Part shown: positions 40,531-53,600 of the stretch, piece by piece
Numbering within the stretch: the first letter of the stretch is position 1
Layout of the letters: each line of letters starts with the position of its first letter
Assembly (NCBI GenBank): GCA_021904315.1
Contig: CM038911.1
Coordinates: forward strand, 4,561,390-4,625,389
Source of the DNA: Sphagnum magellanicum
Taxonomy: Eukaryota > Streptophyta > Sphagnopsida > Sphagnales > Sphagnaceae
Direction of reading: 5' to 3'
Length of the DNA stretch: 64,000 bases
Translations under genes and position numbers: made by a program
The notes under the pieces: generated by a model
Databases searched by the model: none
Seen by the model: the letters and a program-made list of their open reading frames with translations, nothing else
Told to the model about the DNA's origin: nothing

Positions 40531-43500
40531 GAAAAGAAGTAACGTCATTTTATTTAACCCATTTGATTTCAAACACTACACAAAACATCATTTTTCAACT
40601 TTGATATCTTATTATGATTTTGTCCAATTGACAAGATTAAAGTTTAAACTTCAATCTTCTCCAATAATGTACATAAACATTTTTTTTTCCTCTTAAAAAT
40701 ATAAATAAATTTGAAAAGAAAAATATTTGAATTCCGTTATTCAATACAATTTCAAAGACCATTCCGTGGAAAAAAGAAATCAAGCATATTCAATAAATAA
40801 ATTACATTGCCTACCTAATATAGTAATCAATTCAAAAAATCACATATACCAACATGATAAAATATTCTTTACTTAACCCACATACATATGACCTACTTGC
40901 TAGTTATTACCTATCCTACTTATTGCCTATTTAATACATTAATTGCATAGCCTACCTAATTATTTAATTACACTTATAAACTAAACCCTGACCTATTTAG
41001 TAAATAAATTACATATCCTAATTAATTAAATATTTAATACAAGAACATTATCACATATCAACAATATGATAAAATACCTACTACTTAGCCTTATTTCTAC
41101 CATTAATTACCATGGGTCCTTTGAAATTTTCACAAACCCACCAAACCTTATTACACATTTAATGGTTAATTCATTGAAAAAAGTTAAAGGAAATCGATTA
41201 AACCATTAAATCTAGCAATTTCATTAACCAACTTTGTTTTTTTTTCACATTTGATTACATGTGCATTTAGTTACAAATCAAGTTGAAAAGCTGCCACATG
41301 GTATCCAATGGCCCTTGAACCACCTTCCAAGTCACAAAAACAACTACATTTTCATCTATTTTGGGATGCCACTAAAAATGGATGATATAAATGTATTTTT
41401 CATTTTCATCCAAATCAACATTAGTCGCAAGTATAAATTGCAGATGCAACTATAAACCACTTTATAATTGTTTATGCAACTACCAATTGTTTTTACCAAG
41501 TGCCATGGAAGACAGTCATATCTAAAGTTACAAAAATGGTTGATTTGGAAAGAAGTTACAAACACATGGGTTGGAAAAGAAAGGATTCCTTATAATGAAT
41601 CTATCATGGGAATTTGTGAATTAATTTGAAATTAATCCAATGAATCAAAATTTAACAAAGGCACTCATTAAGCATTGTATTGATTGTTTTTAAACAATAA
41701 AAGGACTTGTAAATGGATTTTAATTTTTTTGAAAATGACTTTTTTGTCAAATTTTTAACATGAACCTTAATAAAATAATAGGAAATTTTTTTCATAAAAT
41801 TAAAAGATTTTTTCCAAGAATATTCCAAGAATATTTCCCCAAAAGTAGTCACAAAAGTAGTCAAAAAGCAAGCAAGTGTGATTTGTATTATTCCGTTTGC
41901 ACCCATAATCAATTGCTACACTAAAATGAAAAATCTTAGTCAATAAATGAAAGGGAAAATTTTTAATACTAAACAAAAAACTATAAATAAATTCTAATTA
42001 ATAAGACCATGGCCTTATAATCAAATGGACATGTTCATTAATCATGGTGGACAAGGCAGTCAACTTGGACAACTTAAAAAACCATGAACTATAATAATGA
42101 TGTAGCTTGTTTGTGAAGAATTTCTATCTCTTCCTAATCATGTGTATTACCACCTAAACTTTTCATTTGTAAGTGCACAATATTGTGAATTTTTTTTTTG
42201 TTAGACATCAATATACACATTATTTAAACATATTAAACTCCACAATTGTGAAGAATGCCTCAAAGTTCGTTTGGAACATAACATTGTCTAATTTTCATGT
42301 ATCCATAACAACCATTAGGGCCACATAAATTGGAGGGATTCACCTTGTGAGTATGGCCCCACTTGGCTTAAAAAGTTGTTGAACACGCACGTGGTGCAAA
42401 ACCAACCATTAGTACAACCATAGTCCGAATATATCATATGTCTATATTCAACACTTGCATGTTCATCAACCATTCCATATTGTCCCCCTTTTCATTCCAA
42501 ATAGATAGGAAAAAATGCATGAAGGAAAAAAAATATTATTTTCAAGTTTAGTACAAATTTGTTGAAAATGCACCTAAAATCGAAAAAAATTCTTGATCTT
42601 AGTCACATGGTCTCATGTGAACTAAGATTTCTCATCATGGAAATGATGAAAACCATATGAATTATTTGAACATCCATTCCTACAACACAAATGCCAATAA
42701 TATCATATTTGTTTTTAAAATCCTTATGACAACTTTTTAGGAACTTATTGGAAAACACTTCGCCTATGGATTATCCTTTAATACAATGAGAGAGTATTCA
42801 ATTCACTTGTACCAATGTTTTCAAAGTAATTCCAAAATAATCTTTCAATGTATGAAATAACTTTATCTTTCTAATTTTTTTCCCCAAAAACCTACAAAGA
42901 ATGTCAACATCATAGGAAAATGGCAAACTAAATAAGGATTTGTACATGAGATCCATAAGGCCATGGATAATTATAATATCACAATTGACAAGGAAGATAA
43001 AAAAGTGATTTTAAATGCCCAAACACCTATATTTTTTGGTAGTGGAACATGGTGCTATGGGGTGCAATGCATGTGGGAATTGGATATTTGTGCTTGTAAT
43101 GACTACTATTGGTTTCACCACGACCTACTAGCTACATTCACCTTCCTACAAAACACCTTAGAAAGATCATGTGATTTTGTATCTTGAATCTTGTTCATTG
43201 TGCATTGTGCAAATACAATAGGACCCAAAAACAGTGTAATTACATAATTTTGAAGGCCTCAAAATCACTTCACTAAGTCTACTAATACTTTAAACATTCA
43301 ATTATGTGTTTAAAACATCTTGACAAATATGCAGTCAATATAAGAGTGCATATGTGTGTTGCAAATGTTGAGAACATTTTAATCAACAACTTTTTTAAAG
43401 CTCCTCTAGTTGCTAAAGAAAATCCTCTTCCCTATCTAATGAAAACACCCCCATTAACCATTAGCAAGTTTGAGGCCAAAACATGAAGTAACTCAAAACT

Positions 43501-43825
43501 AAAAGTTAAAGTCTACATTGTTAACCAAAATTGCATGAAAGATCATTGCCACAAGCTCCAAGAGGAATGATGTCAATTGGAGGATAAGTGATGATATCTA
43601 TAACTTACCAAAGCATGAGAATATCCACCCACTACTATTACCTACACATTACATAAGCTAAAAAACCAAATCTTCAATAATTTTCCATTCCAACAAACTT
43701 ATGCATTTTGTTCACAACATATGAAACATGTTACTTTTTCCAAATGAAAATGCCAAAGGAAGAGAAAATGATAGAAACCCAAATTGCAAAAAAGGCCAAG
43801 AATGAAGATGTGAGATACAATGATA
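40531..43825. other. AT-rich intergenic sequence, no gene seen
   Basis: No gene is supported; the longest frames are 70-86 codons with no recognisable motif. Confidence 0.5.
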
Positions 43826-44428
43826 AGGTGAAAACATGGTAAAGTATATTTTTAAAATATTTATCCCCAGGGATATCAAAAAATGGTCTAATTTTTGACA
43901 CAAATAGAAGAAAGTAGATTGAAAATAATTTAAAATAACATAATAAAAGCATGGTGCTTCTCTTTGAATTTATAATGAAATGATTACAAAATTTAAGAAA
44001 CTTTAACACAATAAAAGTAGATAACAAACATGTTTGAAAATGATTGATCAAATTGAGTTTAAAATTACTTTTTTATTAGAAATATAATGTATTTTACTAT
44101 GATATTTATACTTGAAAACTTACAAGTACATTTTAGAATTACATTGTGTTGAAAATGGAAAATTCAATAATTCATCTACTTTCACCTACTTGTACAAGTT
44201 TGAACAACCAAAAAAAGTTTTAAAAAATGCAACTATTTTTTTCAAATCTACTTGAATGCATATTAGATGATTAATCAACATCATTGTGATTGAATTAAAA
44301 ATTATCCTCATGTTGATCATTAAATTAAAAAAATATTTCTACTTTTAATACATTAAAACTTGTTTATGGCTACTTGTTTTTATTCGTGACAATGATCAAA
44401 AATTGTTTACTTTACCATGCTTTCACCT
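43826..44428. mobile_element. Short inverted-repeat transposon (MITE), 603 bp, TSD GATA
   Basis: AGGTGAAAACATGGTAAAGT at the left is mirrored by ACTTTACCATGCTTTCACCT at the right, a 20-bp inverted repeat with one mismatch. GATA flanks it exactly (43822-43825 and 44429-44432). The interior aligns with the copy at 19252-19871, for example AATAATAAAAGTA/ACAATAAAAGTA followed by GATTGRTCAA and TTACTTTTT. It is noncoding. Confidence 0.87.
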
Positions 44429-44432
44429 GATA

Positions 44433-44910
44433 CAAAGGTTGCTTTGAATTATCTAGACACATCCATCCCCAAAGTAGTTAACTTGTTGAGGCACTCAATA
44501 TCATAACATATCACATCAATTGGTTTCATGTTTAATAGGTCATAAACTTGCAAATATCCACTATGCCAAAATGTGACTTTCATGACTACAAAAATACAAT
44601 TGTAGTCAAATTGAACTTGTTGTTTATGCCATTTTTGTAATTTCTTATGTCAAAATGGCATAAGTGATGAGTCTTATTATACTATGTAGTTGTATGAATG
44701 TGGCCATAAAACTTATGTTTTGGCGTGGTGATCCCATGACATAGAAAGGCTTCCTTTAATGATATCTATTGTGCAAAACATTAAATCTCTAATAACCAAA
44801 CACCCCTTAAAAGTTGGCATCCAAAGAGAGCAAATCACACCATGCCAACAACACCCAAACAACACTCAAACAATTGAGTCATGATTTTTTTATGATCTCT
44901 TAGCAACATG
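44433..44910. other. AT-rich intergenic sequence, no gene seen
   Basis: Nothing could be supported here. Confidence 0.45.
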
Positions 44911-45420
44911 TTTGAATAGACAAAATGGATAGTTTCAACCCTTGATTAACTTAGTTTGGGTTGATGAGATCAAGAAGATGTTGGGAAAATGCAAGGCTTA
45001 GACAATTGCAACTTTTCAAGTTCACAAAGACTATGAAAGGGTGGCACCTGAATTTTGTCTCAAAAAGGACCATCAAAATACACTACTCCAACAAATGTTG
45101 TGACATTTGCATCCTTGGCCAAGTACTCAAGAATCATCACCATCTTCTTTAACTCTAGCAACATGTTTGAATACATAAAATGGATAGTTCAAACCCTCAA
45201 TCTAGTTTGGGCTGATGAGATCAAGAAGATGTTGGGTCAATGGAAGGCCTAGACAATCGCCACTTTTCAAGTTCACAAAGACTATGAAAGAGTGGCACCT
45301 CAATTTTGTCTCAAAAATGTGAACCATCAAGATATGCTACTTCAACAAATGTTGTAGCATATCCAACAAACATCCTTGGCCAAGTACTCAAGAATCACCA
45401 TCATCTTCTTTAATTCTTTA
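44911..45420 (+). repeat. Tandem duplication, about 250-bp unit, two copies
   Basis: 44955-45203 and 45205-45417 share long stretches, including 'GATGAGATCAAGAAGATGTTGGG', then 'ACTTTTCAAGTTCACAAAG', 'GTGGCACCT' and 'CATCCTTGGCCAAGTACTC'. The head of a third copy, 'ACAAAATGGATAGTT', occurs at both 44920 and 45175. One frame reads WADEIKKMLGQWKA in the second copy and is broken in the first. The source may be a decayed coding sequence of unknown type. Confidence 0.75.
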
Positions 45421-48400
45421 TTTCTTAAACACTTCTTCCCTCTCTTTGTCACCATCCTTCCTTAAGTTAGAACTGACACAACATAGAGTCATATACATTG
45501 TCATATATCGGGTTTCGCATGCCACAAATTAAATTATCTTTTGCAACATCATCAAGACCTACACCTATGGAGTAAATATCCATCCTTCCTAGTTTTCATG
45601 AGTACCCATGAGGAGTGCCAATCCTTTGAAAGGCACTTTCTTCTACAATAAAACTGGCTCAGATAATTATAATGGCTAACATATGTCATTGTCTTGCTAT
45701 GGATTTGGGGATCTTTGATGTGATCACTGTCTTCCACAGAACAACAAAAGTGCTCTTGAGATATATAAGGTTACTCCCTAAGCCCCAATGATGATCCTCT
45801 TACAATGATGCACCATGGCCAAACATAATACTCTTCGCCTACATTCGCTATGGTGATCACAAAAACCTGATGAATAGTTTCAGGTGTATGATTGCAAGGG
45901 ATGCAATGAGAAATGCAAAAGGGTAAAGAAACCCTTGCTTGCATCATGTGTCTAGATTGTGAGAAGTATATTATAAGTAGTCCGGGATCCAACTTTTGGA
46001 CATACCTACATTGGGAAGCAGTGCTGAAGAGGAGAGCTCCATTGCGTCCTCCTCTAGATCCACCTTTTCCAGTCTTGTGTGCTCGCTATCGGTTGTACTA
46101 TCAACCTGGGGTTTGTTGCTGTTGAATAGTTCAATAACTTCATGAAATGTCATAACTATTTGTTGCTACAATTGGCCACTCTGCCCTACACTCTTACATT
46201 GTTCCTTGTTGCTACTGCAAGCATTGCTACTTGGCTCTTTATTCTTCTTCGTGACAATGATCAACCTTAGGCTAAGGCCCTTCTGTCAGTTGTCCCCTCA
46301 TTTCATGAAGCTGGAAAGACATTGCAAACAAGCTCAGGTGCTACAGCAGTTGCATGGGTGGCATTGATATGGGCACACAACTTATCACCTAGGGTTACAT
46401 TCAACCAAACATCAACAAAACCCTAAAACCCTAAACCCAAACTCTGCCAACAAACGCTCACACATCCCTAGATGAAAATTGCAGATGGTACAACAGTGGA
46501 CACACATTTCTTACAAAATCAAAAATCAAGTGACTGCATGTGAAAAAGAATGCTTTGTGAGACCAACCAGGGGATTTGGATGGCGAGGTGTTCCGGATAC
46601 TTCAGTGGCCCATTTTCACAATGCCTTAGAACTATGCATTACTTGATGAATGCTTGTCAACTAGATAGAGACAGACACATCCCACTAATTCATTTCACAG
46701 TTGGATTTGGTGTACTGATCCTTCAAGGCCTTTGCTTCTTCATTAGAGCCACAAATCATGAATTTGTAAACCAGTCAATGTCCCCCTCAGTATCCTGACA
46801 ATTGAACCACAAAGCAAGAGTTGACACACCTGGATCTGCTACTGGGAAGGAGCAAAGTGATCACCAAACCTGTCAATCCCCTTTGCCCACTTGCACACCC
46901 AATGCTTATCAAAATATTGATGAATTTTATGAGATCAAATATGCTTGACATACAATTTAAGTCCTTTTTTCAAAGGAATTTTCTAATTTTAATAAAACTA
47001 AGTCAACAAATGTTTTCTCAGGTTGTTCATTAGGGGTTTTTGTTTCCCTTGGGTGGTGGGTTTTGATTTCCTTGATTGTAGCATTGACTTCCCCTTTTTA
47101 GGATTTGAGAAAATTGATCCTCATAATATTCTTTTTGAATATTGGGATTAAGGCATTTGATTTTAGAAATTGAAACATGGGAAGTTGTATCAAGTATCAA
47201 CCTTAGTTTGGCTTATCAACCTAATTAATATTTTCATAATCACGATGAATGCTCATTAGGTTATTTATGATTTATAGATGGAGACATTTCCAGCTTCCCC
47301 TATAGTTTAGAGCGGCAATTTTTTATTATCCCATCATCACAACAACAACAATTAGAACCTAATTTCCTTCCATACATGTATATTCAGTTCAAAAATATAT
47401 ATGGTATTTATCCAAGTATATAGATGTAACAAAACTCAACACAATTTGTAGTAAAAAATAAGGAATTACTGATATTCCTTCTTAAATCTACAAGTGGCAA
47501 CATGTGGCAAGTGTCTTCAATTTTGATTTCATGTCAAACTGAAGGTCAAATAAAGCTAGCAAGGTTCTCAATTCAATGAACTTAGTGTAAGTGTCAACAA
47601 CACCTTACAATTGCCACCCCAAAAATGGCAAACTATGCATTTAAGTATAATGTAAAGTCATGTAGGGTGACTAAAGTTGACTTGTAACATCAAATGTAGT
47701 TCATTGCATAAGTGGGTAGGTGTGAAACTTATAAAGACATTAGGTATGTGAAGTGAAATTAAAGTGAATAAAAGCTCTACAATCAGATATGAGACATACT
47801 TTAGGAGCCTTGCACAAGGGAATTTTTGAAATTAACATTGGGTTTTAGTTTTAGACATATTCATGAGTTAAGTGATTTACCTCTACATTGGATAAGTGCA
47901 GTTCATATATTCTAGATTAAAGATGTACTAGTCTTAGATGGGAAATGAATTCACATTAACATGATATGGTATAAACATGTTAGATTCTTAGGAGAAGATG
48001 TCAAATACCATTAAGTTTCATTGATTGGATATTCTTAGAAGACTAATAAGTGGCAAAATTCAGTGGATTAAAAGAATTTTAAATGCTTCGTGATAAATAA
48101 GTATTAAATATAGATAACTAATTGCACAATCTTTTCAAGAAAATATGGTTCTTGAAGGACATAAACATCTTCATTCTTCATTAGGACTTGTGAGTTCAAA
48201 CTTGTAATGTTATAAACTCAAGTGTGCTTGAAAGTTGCAAATATTTAAGGGATTTTTCAACTTGCTCCAGTTGTTGACAGTTCTGCACCTGTAATGGACG
48301 TTTACAATGCACAACTCCTTCATGCTTGAACAAAACAATGATGATGAAAATAACAAATCAATGAGAAGAGAAAAATTGGAGTTCAAAACATCATGAAAAG

Positions 48401-48585
48401 GGTAGCAAACCACAAAAATTTCCCTGTCAAAATAATAGAATCAACCCATAATACTAGAATTCATGTTTCATCAATTGACACAAAAACCTCAAACCACTAA
48501 GCACAAATTCAAACCTCGTCAAATAGTTTGAAAAGAATCAACATTTGATGTTTTGATACCAATATGCCTCAAATTCATATGATGA
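45421..48585. other. Intergenic sequence, telomere-like word at 46421
   Basis: No gene is supported. CCCTAAAACCCTAAACCC lies at 46421-46438. The 45.5-46.9 kb part is less AT-rich and contains several open frames of 60-82 codons on both strands with no recognisable domain. Confidence 0.45.
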
Positions 48586-48935
48586 GGAGGAAAAAGAAGG
48601 TCTTTGAGCATAGCAAAGGTCAAAATATCCAAGAATCCAATTTGCATCAATTGGCATGATAATGAGGAAGAGGAAGAGGAAGAAGTCCTTGGAGCATAGC
48701 AAAATTGAAACAGTCAAGGATCCAATAGGTATCACTTGGCATGATAATTAAGGAGGATGAAGAAGAAGACACAGAAGTTTTCAGAACATGCCAAAGATTG
48801 ACACAACCAAGGATCCAATACACATCAACTGACATGATGAAGAAGAAGAAAAAGAAGACAAAGTTCTTCAAGCATGGCAAGATCTGATCCTTGAAGCAAA
48901 GCATAGATTGAAACATTCAAGGATCCAATTGCATT
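48586..48935. repeat. Minisatellite, about 88-bp unit, four copies
   Basis: Copies begin near 48590, 48676, 48766 and 48855. Each contains a GAAGAAGA-rich stretch, 'GAGCATAGCAAA' or a close variant, 'CAAGGATCCAAT' and 'TGGCATGATAAT'. Translation in the minus direction yields the repeated WILGCFN-like peptide and a Phe or Ser run, which explains the 65- and 89-codon open frames there. The array lies 250 bp beyond the stop codon of the LHC-like gene. Confidence 0.8.
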
Positions 48936-49018
48936 TGTCTGTGCAACTACAAAAGATACTGATTTTGTTAAATTGATGATGTTTTGGTCCAAAATTGAAG
49001 CTATTGGAATACACGCAC

Positions 49019-49073
<55 letters not shown>
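49019..49073. repeat. (CT)n microsatellite
   Basis: About 26 CT units, interrupted once by TTT near 49051. Confidence 0.95.
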
Positions 49074-49074
<1 letters not shown>

Positions 49075-49189
49075 TTCTTGTCATGTATTTGTGTCTGTGC
49101 TTTGAATTGTGTTTGGGTGTTCTACTGCTCAATGGCTTTATACATTGAGAGATGATGCTCACTAACCTTGTTGCATGATCTCAACAAAA

Positions 49190-50251
49190 TCAATCCCTCC
49201 TGTCTGATCGAAAAACCCCAAATGCAGTGAACAGACCCACAACAGCTGTGAGACCTAAGGCGACAGTTGGTAATGGAGTTGTAAAGCCCACATTCTGCAC
49301 ACATACAAACCCCCACAGGTTGTTGTTGGTGTTCATAGCTAGTGTTGCTGGAACTCTGAGATTCTGTTGAAATTGATTACACTGTCATTGAGGTATGGGG
49401 GCGCAGGGGCTGCAAGCTCACATCTCAATTTCCACTTCTTGTGTGTGGTTATCAAACAGAAATTCAGTCTACAGTTTGTTTGAAGGAGCTTGAGCATTTC
49501 AGATCCTTGATGTATGTACAGACAATATGAGCTCTACCACAGATAAGCAAGCAGAGAGATGAGAAAGACAAAACCTCTAGAACTCCCTTGCCAGTTACAA
49601 TCTCAACCCCAACAGCAGCCACAAAGCCAAGCATGGCAACACGTCCCAGCCATATGTCCAGACTATTGTTTGCTCCTCCGTCTTTCGCTTGCTCACACCT
49701 CACAACCCCTACAGCTTGCACTCTCCTCCTCTTCTGTCTCCTTGATGATGCCAATAAACCTGCTGTCATTACTGCTGCAATCAATTCACAGAAGCAAAAA
49801 GGAGTCTGAACCCCCCTCTACATTCTTTTTGCAAAGATCTTTTGTCAGTAAGAAAGCCGGTAAGAAAGATCCAGGAAATGGAAATATCGAGAGTCCTCCG
49901 GTTTGAAGGTGGAAGAAGCGAATAACATACTGAGTTCAGAGCTTCCATAGATCTGAGATGAGGAACTCGACGTGAAGATGCATGCACTCCCGTGATGATA
50001 TCTTGTTCTTGTTGCAGTCATCGGCGTCGCTGTCTCCAAGTTCTTATTCCTGCGAGCTGCAGCTCCTGTAAAGTACAACTTACAAGGGGCTCTTTGCCTC
50101 TGATGCTTGCTTTGCGAACAACAAAATAAAAGCGGAACAATTATTCCGTGGAGCTCACAAATGCCATTTGCAATGAAAAAGGGATGATGGCTTACTTACC
50201 AAGTGTCGGGAAGCAAAGGCAAGATGGTGAAACTGCCAGGAGGAGCGCCAT
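49190..50251 (-). CDS. LHC-like (ELIP/SEP/OHP superfamily) thylakoid protein, four exons, 163 aa
   Basis: Joining 50251-50200, 50065-49931, 49774-49575 and 49294-49190 gives a 163-residue protein; all introns are GT-AG and phases agree at each junction. The first 90 or so residues are rich in Ser, Ala and Arg with few acidic residues, like a chloroplast transit peptide. DIWLGRVAMLGFVAAVGVEI (102-121) is a chlorophyll a/b-binding-type helix carrying the GR-x-AM-x-G core. TGKGVLE follows. A second hydrophobic helix spans about 136-157 (PLPTVALGLTAVVG...), and the C terminus is FRSDRRD. Two-helix members of this superfamily sit in thylakoid membranes and are linked to photoprotection and pigment handling. 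Asp replaces the usual Glu and Leu the usual Asn of the binding motif. I cannot tell which LIL subfamily it is. Confidence 0.85.
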
Positions 50252-50420
50252 GGCGCTGAAACAACAAAAGCTTCGCGTGGAGGCTTGCTTGCCTCTTTCT
50301 CGATTTCTCCAAGCTGCGCTAACACCTTCCTTTTGCTGATCTCTTCTTCTCGTGTGACTCTCTCGCTCCCTCTCCCTCTCTCTCTCTCACTGACACACTT
50401 TAGGAGCGCAACGATCACAC
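50252..50420 (-). promoter_or_regulatory. 5' leader of the LHC-like gene with a GA/CT tract
   Basis: A minus-strand GAGAGAGAGAGGGAGAGGGAG tract complements 50367-50388, about 120 bp upstream of the ATG. The carboxypeptidase leader has a CT-rich tract in the same position but of opposite strand composition. This is probably 5' untranslated region or core promoter. No TATA box is clear. Confidence 0.4.
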
Positions 50421-53400
50421 ATTGTGGACCGGATGGATAGAACAGTCGATAACCTCGACATCTTCGGATCCTCGCTTTTTGCAAGAACAGAAGAAGGAAA
50501 ATTCTCCGATCCTCTCATCTGTACCGACCCTCGCTTTTCTGCGAGAGCAGAAGAAGAATGTCTGGTAATAGGCCTCCTGTTTCCACATGGACTTCCGAGC
50601 GAAAAGAGGCGTTGCGGACTGTTGAAGAAGAAAGTACCCGATTGGAAAAACTCCTCTGCAGTTCCGATATCTCCTGCAGATATAATTATACAGCAACTTG
50701 TTTCAGACTCTGAATGCAGACAGGAATTTCAGTCTCCTGAGTAGGTAGCTTATCTGCAGGTCCACAAACTAGATAGCTCAAGAGAGGAAGAATTGTGCAT
50801 GTCCAAGATTAGCATTCCATGATATCCCTGAGGAAATGTAAAACTGCAACATGAGTATGAAGATAGTATCACAAACAAGTTCACAGAACTGTCTAGAGGA
50901 TGATTGTCAATCAACAGCAAGTTGCAGGAATCAAGATTTGCTTCACGAATATGCAACAGGCAGAAATTTCATTTGAGAGTCTCAGTCATTCACACAGATA
51001 CTTTCTGTACACTACTGTTGTTGCATCTTTGACAGGACATATGTGTACCAATATTTCTCCACAGATCCACACCTTGGCACTTTGATAAGAAGCACAGCAA
51101 GGAAGAGGATGCAAAACAAGAGACTAACATAACAAAGCTTCTTGAAGAGGTGAATGAGAGGCTACAACTGAGAAACAAGTCCCCTCCCATTTTGTACAGG
51201 AGGTTTCTCAGGCTGAATCATCTGCTCAAATCTTTTTCACGTCCACCTCCCTACAATTTTACTTCATGCTGAAACCTTCAGCATGTTGAAATGTGCACCC
51301 TGCATCACACCACCATACACTGCAATTCGGGACCTTATCATCACCCTTGCCACTGCAATCTACACCAAGATTGGACACCAAATCTGTGATTGAACTGCCC
51401 TGTGCAAGAACCAGTAGCACCTCAGATTGCTGGATCAAAGTCCAGAATCTGCACCAAGGCCACCAAAGCTGCCGTAAGCTCAGTTTCAATGACATAAAAA
51501 ACACAACACTCATGATGAATCAGTCTCCCAGCAATGCATCAAACAGGAACTGACGGGAACCAGTGCTGAAATTTTGTGGAGGATAAAGCAAGCAGAGAAG
51601 CTCAATATAATCCTGTTGATGTCTGCAAGCATGTCCAGATTTGTTGTGTTACTTGCCAGGGCATGCATGTCATCACCATCGCAAACTGGAGCCAAAACAG
51701 CTGGTGACAATGTTGTGCTTGCAACAGCAAAGAAATGTGACCATTGTAGCTTTCTGATAGAAAGCTTTTGGTAGAAACATGATTGTCACATCACATACAG
51801 CAAGATGGAAGACTAATTTGACAACAAACGAGTAGTTTCATCAAGATTTCCATGGCAGTTACCTGTCATTTCAGAGCTACCTCTATCTCATTCCAATCCT
51901 ACAATTGCTTTGATGTGGCCATGTGTTTTGTGTGAAGAGATGGCAAAATTGGAAACCCACGTCCAATCGTGGCAGATAGTTTTCCTGGCCTGCATCAAGC
52001 ATGCCTACAAGTTCTGATCCCTCTCCTCATTATCATGGAAAGAACCTGGCATTGCCAGAATGGGAAGAAAGAACAATTGTGAACTGATTCACCCAATTTC
52101 TGAACAATTCTCCTGCTTTGCTGGAACACATCACTCTATATGCTTGAGCTAGCTAGATCATCCCTGTATGTAAAGGTTGTGGATGAAAGAGCAATTCAAG
52201 CTTCATCACCCTACAAGCTTACTTATACTGACTACAATCATCAAGGAGTTCCATCTGTGCTGCACTCAAACAAGAGAGAGAGACAGAGGAACTGAAGCCA
52301 TATACAACTTCACTTTCTTGCACATCCCAGCCTCAGAAAAGACAGCAGAGATCCAATTGCCAATCTTGTGACACAAAAGTAATCATGAATCAAGTCAATG
52401 TCTCCAAAAGAGCAATCTCAAGAAGACAACAACACAGCAGGATATTACCTGGCCATGCTTGCAAAAACATCAGGAGCTCCATTTTTCCAAAGAAAGCAGT
52501 TGTCATCATCATCCTGGACAGCATGGAAGACAAATGAAAAAACTTTTAGAGCTTCTCCAACATACAGCAACAAGAATCAGCCGCTGTCTTCCCCAAGTAT
52601 GTAAAACAATGCTGCCACCCAGACCAGGAATTTAACATGAGATGGACCCAGAAAGGCACACATTGAATTCGATGCTTCCACATCGCAGATGTAGTTTCTG
52701 AAGACAAGATTGCACCCTCATATTCCTGACTCATTGCAAGAATAGTTCTGTTGTTTGTTCGTGTGTTGTTGTAAGGTGTGGAGGTGCCATTGAGATGTTT
52801 TACGGATGAGGGGGGCTTTTGACCATGCTTCTCTGCATATGCTGGCTTTTGCAGCTCCTTGAGCTTCCTCCTGATAGACTGCTTACAATTCTCAGTATGG
52901 CATGATTCCAGGCATATGTTTTGTGTTCCATTCTCTTGATGGGAAATTGCCATACACCTCTCTCTTCAAAGCCTTGAAGATGTCTCTGTCTGTGGCTTGG
53001 TAGATGTGGTCTCTTCTCTTGCTATGACAAACGTGAGTTCCAGAGAATATCGCTGCTTCGTATACCAATCTAAGTTCTCATGCAGATCAATCTCTGAGAT
53101 TCTTTTCCAACAAAAGTTTCCCTAGCTACTCCATCAAGCAAATGCAAGCTGCGTAGAACATTAGACGACGGAGCTCGAGGAAGCCATGGCCATCCTCAAG
53201 CATATTTCTGCTACAAACCCTGGCATCAATCTCATATCTAAAGTTTAGAAATCAAAGGATCCACCAGCGATTACGCTAGGCTCACAAAGAAGTGTAGAAA
53301 CAAGCAAAGAATTGAGAAGAAGAAGGTGGTGGAGGAAGAAACTCAGAAAGAGAGATGAACTCACTTCTTAAGCTTAGTTAAAGAACCCTATTTCTCCATC

Positions 53401-53600
53401 GCCAAAGTTGTGATTGACCATTCGCAACTCTTCCTTCTTCTCCGTTCTGGTTCCTTCACTCAAATCTGCATCAAGAGAGCGAAAACCCAGCACGATTTCT
53501 TTCTTGACGGAGAAGCTCTCCATCATCTTTCTCATGCATACGGAGATTGCTCGCTTGCTCACTTTTCTGAGCGAGAATGAGTGACGATGGGTCCTATCCT
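50421..53600. other. Unassigned gene-like interval, possibly a spliced noncoding transcript
   Basis: Base composition here matches the neighbouring genes rather than the AT-rich spacers, yet no protein family is recognisable. The plus-strand frame 50424-50744 (106 codons) contains a 62-bp internal repeat around CCTCGCTTTT...GAGCAGAAGAAG. A minus-strand frame of 53 codons begins with an ATG at 53532 and ends near 53374, with MRKMMESFSVKKEIV. Splice-like words are frequent. A long noncoding RNA, untranslated exons, or a lineage-specific gene are all possible. Confidence 0.25.
52546..52953 (-). CDS. Candidate uncharacterised protein, 135 aa
   Basis: This is the longest ATG-initiated frame in the 50.4-53.6 kb interval. 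It begins MAISHQENGTQN and contains a basic CKQSIRRKLKELQKPAYAEK stretch and several Cys/His residues (CHTENC). The C-terminal third (CFTYLG...CCCMLEKL) looks less protein-like. No domain is recognised and no splice structure is evident, so it may be chance. It is listed because no better reading of the interval was found. Confidence 0.15.
   Translation of the reverse strand: MAISHQENGTQNICLESCHTENCKQSIRRKLKELQKPAYAEKHGQKPPSSVKHLNGTSTPYNNTRTNNRTILAMSQEYEGAILSSETTSAMWKHRIQCVPFWVHLMLNSWSGWQHCFTYLGKTAADSCCCMLEKL

Noticed and set aside
48647-48916. 89-codon frame with Phe and Ser runs
   Set aside because: It follows from the GAAGAA-rich 88-bp minisatellite.
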